Source: Cristatella mucedo (taxonomy: Eukaryota > Bryozoa > Phylactolaemata > Cristatellidae). Taken from it: 64,000 bases of DNA. The notes beneath the pieces are model-generated. The model saw nothing but the letters and a program-made list of their open reading frames with translations. It was not told the DNA's origin and searched no databases. Numbering within the stretch: the first letter of the stretch is position 1; each line of letters starts with the position of its first letter. Location: positions 490,001 through 554,000 of the forward strand of contig WPIO01000051.1 in assembly GCA_009760855.2 (NCBI GenBank). The letters run 5' to 3'. A program made the position numbers and the translations under genes. Of the stretch, positions 13,559-26,554 are shown piece by piece.

Positions 13559-14090
13559 CGGAGACGGAGGCAGACGAAGGCAGACGAAGGCAGACTGAGG
13601 CAGACTGAGGCAGACTGGGGCAGATTGGGGCAGACTGGGGCAGACTGGGGCAGACGGAGGCAGACGGAGGCAGACGGAGGCAGACGGAGGCAGACGGAGG
13701 CAGACGGAGGCAGACGGAGGCAGACGGAGGCAGACGGAGGCAGACGGAGGCAGACGGAGGCAGACGGAGGCAGACGGAGGCAGACGGAGGCAGACGGAGG
13801 CAGACGGAGGCAGACGGAGGCAGACGGAGGCAGACGAAGGCAGACGGAGGCAGACGGAGGCAGACGGAGGCAGACGGAGGCAGACGGAGGCAGACGGAGG
13901 CAGACGGAGGCAGACGGAGGCAGACGGAGGCAGACGGAGGCAGACGGAGGCAGACGGGGGGCAGACGGAGGCAGACGGAGGCAGACGGAGGCAGACGGAG
14001 AGAAACAGAGACAGGGAAGGAGAGAAACAGAGACAGGGAAGGGGAGAGAGAGAGAGAGAGAGAGAGAAAGACAAAGAAGGAGAGAGAGAA
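13484..14090. repeat. (GA)n tracts flanking a decamer minisatellite (CAGACGGAGG)n
   Basis: A pure GA run (13484-13550) is followed by about 44 tandem 10-base units CAGACGGAGG (about 13560-14000) and then a second GA-rich run to 14090. The units at the left edge vary (CAGACGAAGG, CAGACTGAGG, CAGACTGGGG); the central units are nearly identical. Because 10 is not a multiple of 3 and the unit contains no stop in any frame, long ORFs appear on both strands; they are artefacts. Confidence 0.97.
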
Positions 14091-14404
14091 AGCAGGATCC
14101 CTTACCTCTAGTAGCCGTCTATAGCACATAGACTACGCTGGACCGACGTCGTTTTTAATAGTGACTAGTGCTAGAGATGGGAAACTTGTCTTTCGGTAGA
14201 ATGGTCTCTACCCAGCCTGATGACAGGCCTGCGTAAAGGGCTGTCACGCTTACTCTCTTGCCGTTGTCATTGCAAAGCACGTGAGACTTTCGTTTCCAAG
14301 AAAATGACGACAAATGTGCAGGTGCTTTCACACCTTTCTGCGTTAAAGTACTCTTCTCAGCTCCCTAGCCGGTCGTATTGATGACAATTATACGTGGACT
14401 TCAG

Positions 14405-15440
14405 ATAATGTTGTCTAATTAAATGACAATAAAACCAACTTACTGTTTATGGAAAGACCTAGTGTTCCTCAGCAATTGTGATCCAAATCCTCGAAATGAG
14501 CTTTGCTGGCATATCTCCTGTGGAATCTGCGAAAAATCTAGGTGTCGTATTCCAAAGCTACCTTTCATTAGACGACAAAATCTGTTTCACAGTCAAGTCT
14601 GCCTACTTTCAGGTACGCAACGCTGCAAACATTCGGGCTCGCTTAGATAGTGGTGCCGCGTCCGCATCGGTCCTTGTAACATCCCGTCTCAATTTCGCTC
14701 AGATTCACTGCGAGGCAGTCTTCAGATCTTTGCAATTGAAAAAAAGAGAAAATAGAAATAGAAATAGAATAAATAGAAATAGAAAATAGAAGCTAACAGT
14801 CGACTCAAGATTTTGCTACTAGGACTCGACTTTCGCGAGCATCACAGTTTTGACGCTTTGCGGAGCTGCTGCCGCTCCCCATCCAGCATGTCGGCTTTGA
14901 GGCTTCGTCACTAATGTTCATGTCCCGTTTGTCTCTGGCACCGGCCTACCTAGAGCCGAGCTATTTCCCAATCAGAGGCATCTAGGTGTTGAATCGCCCG
15001 CTTTCGTCACCTAAGTCGTATAGCTTTGTCTCTAACCAACCGTTAATCCATCAACGACATTGCCTTTAATTGGCAAGCCTGCGAAGCTCGGAACTAACTT
15101 TTGACTTTTGCACATGACATCCCCCCAGAATGACGACATCTGAATATATCAAGAACTTTTAAAACACACTTGTTTGGGACGGCATTTAGTGGGTCCCTGT
15201 CATTCGACCTTCATGTGCTTATGCATGCTGACACTGTGCATGCTGCCACTAACCACATTTGCATGCTGACCCTGTGCATGTCACCCCTAACCATGTTATT
15301 CATTTTGTTTGTTTATCAAGCATGATATTACTCACCATTCATGTGCATTTCCCTTTGCAGCAAATGTAAAGCACACAGAGAGAGATTGAGTTCTCTGAAG
15401 GCGCTTTATCAAGTGCATTATTATTATTATTATTATAATC
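14405..15440 (+). mobile_element. LINE family A fragment (right part, to 3' end)
   Basis: It starts at the AATGACAATAAAACCAACTT motif (NDDKTNLL) and continues through ISPVESAKNLGVVFQS and SLDDKICFTVKSAYFQ, with frameshifts, to the full 3' tail and an ATT run at 15418-15436. An A-rich AATAGA repeat (about 14738-14790) interrupts the C-terminal region. The 3' UTR (about 15180-15410) is close to that of the good copy. Confidence 0.88.
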
Positions 15441-16379
15441 TACAGGCCATAGCGCTTCGCACAGCATTGGTCGGGTCAGTAAGAGTACTCACTTTGTGTT
15501 CGGTATTTGTTGACACAGGGAATGTTAACACTAACCAAGAAATATAACTCCTTATGGGGACTTTTTTAAATGCCCAGAACAATTTTTATTTATCTTCAGG
15601 TATTATTCAAACGTCATTACTATTATAAGTAAACTTGAGGGTTGTTTACTGTGTTTACCCTAGCTTACAAGGGTGAACAGGAAAGCATAAGTCACTGTGT
15701 TCACCTGCTTCTACGACGAACTAGCGGCTAACCTACATTTAGCTTAAAAGAAGGAGAATATAAAGGAGAGCACTAAAAGTCATACGGTCATAAGCATGCG
15801 ATAGCGAAAGAAACCTACTACCAACCACAGTAAGACCAAAAATATGATGGGAAGAAACGCTGTAGGTAAAGACGAACGGGTGGTAAGACCGGCGGGGTGC
15901 ATGGATTCTGGATCTGGATTTTGCATGCGGATCGGATCATTGCACAACAGAACGAACAGCGCAAGATCGGCCGCATTAGAAGGCGGCAGCGAAGTGCGGT
16001 GCGGGTTGCATCGCAGGTTGGCGTCAAGCATAATCGAATTACTCGGTCAATCCGCCATCAGGCCAAGAGAGATTTTAGTCTGGCGCCTGCGGTTACTCAA
16101 GCTGCAGGTCTCTAGCAGTAGCTCGGTACGAAAATGAAGCCCGCCTACCCGAGCAGTGACCTGGAGTGAGAAAATACCTACTGATTACGTCGGTAACTAC
16201 TCCAAGCTCTGTCGACCGATCAGCTGCAGGGAAACGAAGCTGCGGGAAATAAGAAGCAGAGGAGAATGCGGGAAATAAGAAGCCGCGAGCAGCGCCCCGG
16301 CCAGCGAGCCATTCGCGTCGGCGAGGCTCAGCTGAGCTGGAGCGGTCGCAGGAGCTTCGCAGGCTTCGCGGGCTTCTAA

Positions 16380-16690
16380 CCTTGTGACTCGCTCGCTCGT
16401 CGAGCTGCTGCGGCGGCAGCGAACGTCGCCGGAATGCACAGGAATGTGCAGCTCGGCAGCAGCGTCGTCAGGGCCAGCGTTGGCGTCACTGCGTAGGCAA
16501 TCATCTACTCAGCCGAAGCAAATGCTCAAGTTTCCTCCGCCGGCTCCTGGCGGACAGCGACGGCGGCAGCAGGCTTATGAGCGTAACGTGCTAATAATTC
16601 TCACTGCAACTGAAACTACTACTGAAAGCAATCAGGCCGGAGGCAGGCGCCCCACGAAAGGTCGTGCTCGCAAGGGCACGTGACTACAGA
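16380..16690 (+). other. GC-rich open stretch, unidentified
   Basis: A GC-rich block (about 16300-16690) with CGG/CAG-rich codons and an open frame of about 99 codons from 16384 to TGA at 16681-16683. The product would be basic and low in complexity (QRRRQQAY, GRRPTKGRARKGT). I recognise no domain, and the ORF may be chance in GC-rich DNA. It could equally be a 5' exon or a remnant of a mobile-element ORF1. Confidence 0.2.
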
Positions 16691-16822
16691 TCCTCCAATG
16701 ACAACCGTTCCTTCTCAAGCAACCGCCTTAGACCCGTTAAGGGCTGGTGCTGCTTTGCACGTAGGTAAGGGACCAAAAGACAATTTGTAAGTTTTTCAGG
16801 ATTTTAATTCCAAGTGGGTCTC

Positions 16823-17310
<488 letters not shown>

Positions 17311-17335
17311 TAACTAATCTGTAACTACAAACCAT

Positions 17336-17510
17336 ACATGCATGCTGACCCTATGCATGTCGCCCCAATCCATGTTACTTTTGATTTTTATTGAACATGT
17401 TACCACTAACCATTCAAGCGTGCTTCCTTTGCAGCAAATGTAAAGCGCTTAGAAAGAAAATGAGTTCTCTGAGGACGCTATATTGAATGCGTTATTATTA
17501 TTATTATAAC
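17336..17510 (+). mobile_element. LINE family A 3' UTR remnant
   Basis: It starts at the CATGCTGACCCTATGCATGT segment of the 3' UTR and carries the tail AAAGCGCTTAGAAAG, GAGTTCTCTGAGGACGC, ending in (TTA)n at 17492-17506. The left end directly abuts the GA microsatellite region. Confidence 0.88.
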
Positions 17511-17514
17511 CATC

Positions 17515-19590
17515 AGGATACGAAATGCATTGAGCACTACCTTTTAAAATCAGGTTGATATGCTTAAAACATATGTAACCTACTGTTTACGATCGCAGAA
17601 ACTGGCCGAGTGATCTGAAATCATGTACGTCTCATCTACCTTTTCAAGTCTGGCTATGCAGTACGGTAAGATAGAATTATGTTTGCCTGCCACATTGGTT
17701 TGGCCAAGGCTTAATGTTATAGCCTCAAATGATTAATGTCGTGTGCTCAAGCCCTGTACAATAGGTCAAGTGCCTAGATAGAGATAAAGCTCTCTTAGTG
17801 TACTACACAAGAGACTTACAAAAGACATATTTGTGTTATGATTTAACCATCGAGAGCTCTTAACTGAATCTTCTCATTTAGACCATATACTTTTATTGTA
17901 AGTTTATATTAAGTAATTTGGGTACCGTGAATCAATTATTATTTACTGATAGATAGAAGTATACGATAAATTTACGTAGCACAGCTAAAACAAGGAAACT
18001 AGCTTTATATTTGAAAGCGGGCCACTCATTTACATCGAGTAAATTGTGGGGCATTTGGAAGACAGTTCATCAGCTCCCGCATTACCAATATATCGGTCAG
18101 TGACATTAATCTATATGGCACTCCTCTTCTGATAATATCGGACTTCACGAACTCCTGATGTAAGTCAAAAATATGCTTCTAGCTGAAATTTTCATTGAAA
18201 TCGGTCTGCAATCATGCCATTTCTTAAATTCCGATTTTGCAGCTATTTTGAATTGAAGATTCTCATGCTAGTGTGTACACAAAACTATTAAAAACTGAGT
18301 AAATGCTTTCAATCGCAGATTTGCTATATATTAGCTGGCGATTGTTACTCCACGGCTTCCTGAGTATTTCTTACAGTATCCATAGGCATCCTAACCAAAT
18401 AGTAAATTTGCTGTATATTTCTTTGTGTCGCTACTATGCCAGTTAATGTTTAGCTATCAACATAGGCATAAGTGCCGCCAAAGGTAATTTGCATTTAGGG
18501 TACCGATGATGGGTTTATCTTTCACAATTTTACGTTGGAGAATGTTCATTTTTTTGCATAAAGCGTTGAAAAAGTTGTGCAAAAAGCAGCAAATAGTGAG
18601 AGCTGGCTTTTATATGAGACTGCAGCTGAAGAGCATCAATCAAAATAAATATAGAAGTAGTTTCTGGTACTCCAAAGCAGCGCCCATGGAGCTCAAGTTG
18701 AGTTTTCATCATCTTTAAATAAAATAAATATATAATTCATTTGTTTAGGACACTAAGCGAACTTGATCTTTATTTAGGCGCGTCACATTTGCCTCGGGGC
18801 TGGAGCCCAAGACCTCAGCCCGACCTTGATCGGTGCGAGTACCTTAACCACTGGTCCAAACCAGCTCGGCTAAGTTGTAAACTTCGACCGACAATGCAGA
18901 CATACAATATAATCGGTACCATCATTATATTTCACGGTAGGAAACCCCAGTGCTTAAACCCAATGGCAGTGGCAGAATTTGAGTAAGCACAGTGCCTAAT
19001 GGTGCGACACAGGTGATAGCTATCACGAAAAGCTGTCATTTCAGAATTGAATCATAGATTAGAAGGCCATGCTACCTAATTGTCGTAGATTATTGAAACC
19101 TTTAGAGACGCCCGGCCTATGAAATTAAAGCGAAACTTTTGGAGGAGGTTACAAGGTCTTCATTTCTAATTCAAGAGTACGCGTCAATTTCTTTCGCCTC
19201 ATCACGAGGCAAAAAGATCTTAAGAAAAATAGTGGGTATACGAAGGCAATTACATATTGATCCTTGGACACTGGATACTGGAGCCTTGAACAATTGAAAT
19301 TTTGGCCTTAGGCTGCTGGCATTTTAGCGAAGAGTGAAGATCCGCACAATTGCCCAGTTCGCAACACATAAGGAACACCTTCATTGTTAAAGTCCATGAG
19401 ACACAAAGATGTGGATTGCTATTACTTAGCAGCAAGCGCATGCACACATACTAAATCCGTCAGTAGTTGTTATCGAAGCCTTAAATGCGAGTCTGTCAGG
19501 TCTTTGATCAAGTTGATACATAAACTAAATGGAAATTTTGCTTCGCTCCACATAGAAGCATACAGAAGATTTCATTGCCCCTTAAATTGC
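17515..19590. other. AT-rich stretch, one SINE-1 copy, no gene seen
   Basis: Low GC, no coding signal. Short ORFs near 18506-18718 occur on both strands and look random. Confidence 0.45.
18730..18870 (-). mobile_element. SINE-1 copy, minus strand
   Basis: The complement carries GCCGAGCTGGTTTGGACCAG, a TGGTTAAGGT box A, and AGGTCTTGGGCTCCAGCC, with a decayed LINE A-like tail (GAACTTGATCTTTATTTAGG on the + strand) ending in AT-rich DNA. Confidence 0.85.
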
Positions 19591-19614
19591 TTCACCAGTT
19601 CTTTTAATTCTGGA

Positions 19615-20722
19615 ATGGCCGCAGTGTCCAGCTCTGGCCAGCTACTACTATTTGGGCCGGACGCAAACGGAGGAGAATACAAGCCACTTCATCGCCGTCA
19701 CACAGTTGTTGGACAGCCTCTTAAATTCCGCCAACTAAATGTCCGCTCGCTAAAAGCCAAGGGGTTACTTATCCACGATCAGGTGGTCCAGGAGAAGCTA
19801 GATGTATTTCTGCTTACCGAAACTTGGATGATGCCTTGTTCCAGTAGTTGTATTTCTGAGACCACTCCAACCGCGTTCTCATTCCATCAGTCTATGCGTT
19901 CTGACAAGGTTGGTGGCCAGGTTGCAATTGTTGTTCGCGAATCGTTTAGCTACAATATGTGCATCTTTTCGCGTGGGCCATCGTTTGAATCGCTTGTAAT
20001 CAAGTCTTCATCAAAGACAATGCCTCTCGCTGTTGTGATATACCGGCCTCCTTCTGGCTGTCTAAACTTGTTTATGCGGGAGTTTTCAGAGTTCCACGCT
20101 AAAATATTTGTGTGTGACAGGCCGTTACTGATTGTAGGAGACTTCAATATTCACTTTGACAAGCCTTGCACCAGCCAGGTCCGCTCATTTCTTGACTGTC
20201 TGGAGAATTTTGGTTTGGCCCAATACGTTAATCATAGCACCCACGTCTGTGGCCACCTTCTATATCTCGGGATCACTTAGGATGTCCTCCCAACGGACCT
20301 TGTGGTGTGGCCACTGACCCCATCAGATCATTGTTCAGTCTTCTTTACTGTTCCTGCTCCTTTGTACATACGGGGTAATGTCGAATCTGTCAAACGACGT
20401 AACTTACAAAACATTGACATGGACAAGTTTTTGAAATCTGTATGTGATGCAGGTCTTCTATATCTGCATTCAGACTCCACCGGCAGCCTCGATAACCTCA
20501 CTGATGCTATGAGCATGACACTCAGGAGTACTCGTGACAAGCAAGCTCCCGTTCATTCTAACCGCATTCGAAGTCGTGGAGATTCCTTTCAATTTACAAA
20601 TAAACTCCTAAAAATGAGCCAGGTTCAGCGCTGGCTTGAACGTCGTTTGAAGAAATCGGGGTCTGATGACGATCTTGTCAATTTCAAAGACTTCCTTCGA
20701 GTTTACACCCGAAAGCTTAAAT
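19615..20722 (+). pseudogene. LINE B endonuclease domain (ORF2 N-terminus), broken
   Basis: The endonuclease nicks target DNA to prime reverse transcription. Motifs in order: LNVRSLKAKG, LLTETW (metal-binding Glu), VVIYRPPSG, LLIVGDFNIHFDKP (catalytic Asp/Asn) and, after one in-frame TAG at 20278-20280, TPSDHCSVFF (the SDH motif). The same frame continues on both sides of the stop, so this is a single nonsense change rather than a frameshift. The linker SGDSFQFTNK-like region and VQRWLERRLKKSG follow up to TAA at 20722. The open frame extends upstream to 19384, but that part has no recognisable similarity. Confidence 0.88.
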
Positions 20723-20867
20723 AAACCAGGGCTTCGTTTTTCATTCGAAAGCTGAATTTCTGCGATTCGAACATTAAACAGTAAATTTTTAAGAATGAAT
20801 AATATAAGAACGTTCGGACATTAAACAGTAGATTTATAAGACAGTAAACCATTTACTGGTCAATGCT

Positions 20868-22240
20868 GTGAGGTCTGACTCCCCAGATATTAAGGGCTCA
20901 GCCAAAAAGTTTTCAGCCTTCTTAGCTGAAAAAACTATGCACATTCGTGCCTCCATTAAGCCCCCTCCGACTAAACCCATCGCGGTTCCACAACCTGTGA
21001 CCTTCCTTAAAAGGTTCTCCAAGGTTTCTGCATGCGATCTGGCTACCTTAATAAGGTCTAGCAAAAAGAGCTCGTCTCCTGAAGACCTTATACCCTCATA
21101 TATGTGGTCTTCACTAGCAGACCAACTTAGCCCTGCCATAATCAAGATTTATAATGCTTCTTTGCAAAAGGGGTCGTCCCAAGTCCTTCAAATCAGCAAT
21201 CGTTAGACCCATTCATAAAAAGCCAGGATTAGACGCAGAGGTCCTTGCCAAGTATCGCCAAGTTTCCCCTCTTCCTTTCATATCAAAGATTCTTGAAAAA
21301 ATTGTTGCTAAGCAGCTGGTTGAGCATATTGAAAATAATGGAATGTCAGAAACATTTTAATCAGGGTTTAAGAGGCAGCACTCCACTGAAACTGCTCTCC
21401 TCCGTGTAAACAATGACATTCTACGTGGCAACGACGACGGGAATGTCACTGCCCTAGCTCTGCTAGATCTGCTGCCTTCGACACCATTGATCACGATTTT
21501 CTGCTCGAACGATTGAGAGCAACGCTCAGTCTGGCAGACGAAGCACTGACGTGATATAAATCGTACTTGTATGATCGTGTTCAATCCGTGTCGTGTGGGG
21601 GTCAGGTCTCACACACGAGAAGGGTCACAAATAGAGTCCCTCATGTGTCAGTACTCGGTCCCTTGCTGTTCTCCATTTATACATGACCTCTAGGAAAGGT
21701 CATTAAGGCTCATGAAATAGATATCACTTCTATGCTGATGATGCTTAGTTGTATTTGTCATTCAAACCGTCGGAATCTGCTGCAACAACTGAGAAACTGA
21801 ATGTTTGCCATGCCGATATTCAATCCTGGATGTCTGAAAACTTCCTGAAATTAAATGATGATAAAACCAAACTGCTGCACATAGGACACCCTAAGCGTTT
21901 AGCTGGATTAAAAGGCTTTGCTCTTCTTATAGGTTATGCTATTGTGCGACCATCACCATGCGCTCGAAATTTAGGTATCGTTTTCAACAACTGCCTCAAT
22001 TTTAAAAGCTTCATTCAGAAGACTGCTTCTACAGATAACCATCTCGTCCGATCCCTATCGAAGATTAGGAGCTGTTTCTCACAGTGGCTTGTGAAAGATT
22101 TAACTAGCTCCTTAGTTCTGTCTCGGCTTGATTATTGCAATTCCCTCTTGGCTGGGCTGATAAAGAAAGCCAATAGGCCACTGCAGCAGACTATGAATAT
22201 GGCTGCAAGGCTAGGTCTTAAAGTCCCAGCGATTTGAGCA
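20868..22240 (+). pseudogene. LINE B reverse transcriptase, frameshifted
   Basis: RT pieces lie in three frames: KPPPTKPIAVPQPVTFLKRF, VRPIHKKPGLDAEVLAKYRQ, a stop before the QSGF-like block at 21358, a LLDLLPSTPLITIF-type distortion of the LDLSAAFDTIDH block, then YADDA at 21731 followed by a TAG. After that, WMSENFLKLNDDKTKLLHIG, CARNLGIVFN and SRLDYCNSLLAGL are clear. The catalytic box is retained, but the ORF is dead. Confidence 0.88.
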
Positions 22241-23942
22241 CGTGTCTCCTTTGCTAAAAGAGCTAGGATGGATGCCGGTTGAGCAACGGATACAGAGCAA
22301 AGTTCTTACACTGACCCACAAGACTTGGCTCTTTCGTACCTAGCTGAACTGCTGCACCAGTTTCAGCCTGTTGGCGCCCTTCAGGTCCTGTGTGGACAAT
22401 AAATTAGCTGTTTCATTCCTCCGCTTAAAGACCGTTGGCGACAGAAGCTTTAGCTCTGCAGGTCATAGACTGTGGAACTCGCTTCCACAATTTTTAGGCA
22501 ACAGCAACTATTCTCCTACTACCGACTATGGCTCATCCTTTTCAGCGGTCCTGAGCTGCTACTTCCATGCTACACACTACCTCAAATGCTCTCCTGACTC
22601 TGCTATGCTTCCCACTTTCTCTTTATTGCGTGAGACGAAGTCTGTTGGCTACCAAATGCATACCGAAAGCCGCTTAGGCTGTGAGTTCGCTAAACAAAAC
22701 TCTCCTGCATAACACCCACGTGATCTGTATGACTTTGTGGAATTACAGACGGAGATACATTACATTACATATATTTGGCGAGGCAGAAAGCTGCTGTCTG
22801 TTTGCCGTGCATCAATTGTGCACTAAATGTTTAACGTGCTATATATAAAGTGACCTAACCCTAGGGAAATAACAATCCTTATGGAGCTACAATTACTTGT
22901 TATATGCTAAACTCCTTTCTAGCTCATAATTTAGAGCCGTTGAAATAACACTAATGCTAATTAAGAGATCCAAATATTGGTTAACTAGATATTTTTATAG
23001 AACGCAGCACGTATTTTGATCGTCTGACAGTAATTTGTCGACGTATGCTATATGTGAAGACAATGTGGTCAATTTTCAGACATGGAACAACGAATGCCAA
23101 GATGGGGCCTTTTTCCTGTACAGTTCAACAGAGGCAAACGTATAGCGACACTTTTATTTACCCTCGCTACAAGGACAGCCAAAATAATGTATTTTATGAT
23201 TCAGGACCACAGAAGACCCTCAGCTGCCGTTCGGCTGCCTATTGAGACTGATATCGCTATGGCCCGGGAACGATATCGAAGCCTCTGTGTTGCCGGTCCA
23301 CTCCAGTTTGCCGACCGAACTACCGAGACTGCCTTTTATGGCACTCAATACTGGGTGTGGGCTGAGGCCCGAATTCTAATCTTAACGGCGTCCTCGAGCC
23401 TAATCCTGTCAAATCCTGCCGAATCCTGCTGCGTGAGTGAGCTTCCATTGCCATTGAGAGCCAAGCTCCTAACCACCACACAACTCTATGGAACTGGCTA
23501 CAAAAGACTGTAATTGCATCTGGTGTTATACACAAATGTTGTAATTTTGCTTTTAAAGATTCAGATCTCCTGCTGGGCTTTTCACAAAGGACGTGAAGAA
23601 AAAAAATATCGACTGAGTGTTTAAGCTAACTAGCATCAAGCAAAACAAATATCAATTGAGTATTAGGGCTAACTAGCGCCCTTGCTGCCAGCTTAAGGGC
23701 GTAAATAAAGACTACCGAAGAAAAATCATACGCTTTGAAGATGAGCATGTGCTTTATTTATGTGAGTGTTTTGAGGCATGTGAAGTGGTGATGCATCTCG
23801 AAAGGGCTGTCGTAAATCTATCAGGTGAGATTATCATTATAACCACAATGTTCCAGTTTTATCTTGAGCTGGATAGAGATTTATTTTAATGAATGTAGCT
23901 GCTTTTTAAATAGCTCTGGAGTAAACACATTTCGAAAGCTTC

Positions 23943-24700
23943 TAATGTAATGTAATGTATCTCCGTCAGTAACTCCACAAAGTCATAAAGACCATGTGGG
24001 TGTTACGCAGGAGAGTTTTGTATAGCGCACTCACAACCTAAGCGGCTTTCGGTACGCATTCGGTAGCCAACAGACTTCATCTCACGCAACAAAGAGAAAG
24101 TGGGAAGCATAGCAGAGTTAGGAGAGCAGTTGAGGTAGTGAGTAGCATAGAAGTAGCAGTTCAGGACCGCTGAAAAAGATGTGCCATAGTCGGCAGTTGG
24201 AGAGTAGATGTCGTTTCGTAAGAATTGTGGAAGCGAGTTCCACAGTCTATGACCTGCAGAGCTAAAGCTTCTGTCGCCAACTGTCTATAAGCGGAGGAAC
24301 GGGACAGCTAATTTATTGTCCACACAGGACCTGAGGGCGCGAACAGGTTGAAACTGATGCAGCAGTTCAGCTAAGTATGAAGGAGCCAAGCCGTGGCGGG
24401 CCTTGTGGGTCAGCGTAAGAACTTTGCTCCGTATCCTTTGCTCAACCGGCAACCATCCTAGCTCTTTCAGCAGAGGTGACACGTGCTCAAACAGCTGGGA
24501 CTTGAAGACCAGCCTTGCAGCCATATTCATAGTCCGCTGTAGTGGCATAATAGCTTTCTTTGGTAGCCCAGCCAAAAGGGAATTACAATAATCAAGCCGA
24601 GACAGAACTAAAGAGCTAGTTAAATTTTTTACAAGCCACTGTGGGAGACAGCTTCTAATCTTGGATAGGGATCGGATGTGATGGCTAGCTGCAGCTTCTC
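23943..24700 (-). mobile_element. LINE family B fragment, minus strand (3' end)
   Basis: Starts on the + strand with TAATGTAATGTATCTCCGTC (complement of the ATTAC tail). On the complement it reads RTMNMAARLVFKSQLFEHVS, then PLLKELGWLPVEQRIRSKVL and YLAELLHQFQPVRALRSC. This C-terminal domain is better preserved than in the long copy. Confidence 0.9.
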
Positions 24701-25599
24701 ACTCACAGTGATTAAAAAAACCGGGATCTGCATACACCTAATGTGAGTACGCATCTACACGAAAGGAAAAACTATGTATTCTTATCGGCGGACACGATTT
24801 TACATGTTTTGTGAGCTCATAGCAAGATCTAATAGCTTTTTTTAAGTACGCCGACTGACAGTAGCTAACAAGCCAAGTAGACATGGAATGATAACTCAGT
24901 GTATTAGGTTTCGCTTCATACTTACAGGAGGTGGCATTCTCTCTTTAGTCTTCTTGCCAAGCGTCTTCGTTGATGACACTCTTAGTTGGCCAACACCCGA
25001 TCAACTGTGGATCATTATGGATCGCGTCAAAATCACTTCTTGACTAATTGATAAGACAAATTGTGGTCTGTAATGTGACCTTAATTTTCTTTAGTTTATT
25101 ATTAGGGTATCTTTGTGGAAGTGATTCGGTTGAAATCGCTGAAGAATGTATTCGTATATTACAGGTTTGTAGTTAGATTCTAATTTGATAAACTTGATGG
25201 AAGTAGATTCAAGCTGAAAATGTATTTTTTCTTATACGTATCCAGTCTATGTGCACGTAAGTCGATTGGAATGATAATTTTATTAAAGAATAGTAGTCTG
25301 TCATTACATAGTTATGTATCTTAGTAATTGCATTTTCCATGAACCCTCAAAAGTTGAAAATATAAAATAATATTTGAATGGTGCGTTTAATTTTATTTGC
25401 TTAGACGCCAAGACACCAACCCTAGGACGTGGAAAGACTTCCCTTCAACGCTTAGATGACTACTTATCAAAACTGTGGTAAAGTATTCCGTGCACAAGCA
25501 AGGTCAGTGTCATTTTCTTTTAATGACACTATTCCAATAAAGATTAGGATGTATAGGCACGCAAATTTATTTGTCTGATTCACTATAAAAAGGTAACCG

Positions 25600-26420
25600 A
25601 GTTCCAGGGGTCAAAGGCTAAATCCCGCCAAACTCCGCCATACTCCGGCCACGCTGCCGCTCGCCATGCCGCCGAGCTAGGGTAAAACGAGCGGCCGTCA
25701 GTGTAAACCTCTTTATAATAATTCATGCGCCAACAACAACATGATAACTAAACAAGTCTACAGGGAAGGTCCTATACACAGTACACTATGGGGGGGGCGC
25801 AAGACGACGCAGCAAGCGCGAGCAAACGTGTTAGTTGGGGTCAGTCGGCTTCTGCAGTCCTGTCGTTGTACCGACTCCGTATCCAACAGTACGAGCGTAC
25901 GCCGTCCAAAACACGGCTGACTGAGTAACTGCTTGGCTAGTCCGAGTCGACAACTACAACAGTCGTGAGCTTCCACCGAAAGACGCCAACACACGGGGGG
26001 CGATCACGAACACGCTACACGGGAATCATGGAATGTACAAGTCTCAACAACGAGCAAGCTATTCATCTCGGCTCGGGCCTTGGGTACTCGTTCCCTTGCG
26101 TGCGTGGCAGCATCGCCGGAGCACGCCTGCAAGAATCGATTGTGCAAACTCGGCGACACCGGGAGCCTCCAACACCACGATTTATTTGGCAAACTTCTCC
26201 TAGCCAGGAGCCCCGGTGACCTTTCGTCACCACACATCCAGCTCCGCCATAGGTCCAACCCCGGCCTAGCCGGTGACCCTCATTACAGCCGTCTGGTCCC
26301 AGCCAACCGAACCTAGCCTGGGTACAAACAAGCTCTTTCTTTTACAGCCCGAGCAAGATCCTGACAGTCTAATTAAACTCTATTATCAGTCTCGAGTCCG
26401 GCACTTTTGTTTAAACCCTC
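25600..26420. other. GC-rich block, possible solo LTR or CpG island
   Basis: A GC-rich stretch of about 800 bases with a G8 run at 25789, in otherwise AT-rich sequence. The right part has the look of an LTR R/U5 region (GTCTAATTAAACTCTATTAT followed by GTCTCGAGTCCGGCAC), but I found no matching end repeats, primer-binding site or target duplication. Short ORFs on both strands are probably shadows. Confidence 0.2.
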
Positions 26421-26554
26421 CAAAATATTGCAACTGATGATCTCTTAGCTCACGGTAAATAGCGCGGGCTGTACAGAAAATTTCAAATAATAATAGAGTC
26501 TCAACAAGCTATTGAAATTGGTCCCCTCGTGGTGTGATTCAGCGATGCCACAAG

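Larger units (their letters stand above)
19600..22775 (+). mobile_element. LINE family B, long degraded copy (endonuclease + RT + 3' tail)
   Basis: An L2-like non-LTR element distinct from family A. It carries an apurinic-endonuclease-like domain, a linker, a broken RT and a 3' end that finishes GGAATTACAGACGGAGATAC followed by ATTAC repeats (about 22753-22770). The left boundary is not clear; coding similarity is convincing from about 19615. Several nonsense and frameshift changes inactivate it. Confidence 0.9.

Noticed and set aside
13068-14131. Very long ORFs on both strands (353 and 231 codons minus, 218 codons plus)
   Set aside because: They are translations of the decamer minisatellite and GA runs; both strands are open because the unit has no stop in any frame.
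20750-20850. Local direct repeat (ATTAAACAGTAAATTT-like, two copies)
   Set aside because: Two imperfect copies about 55 bases apart inside LINE B; probably a small local duplication with no further structure.
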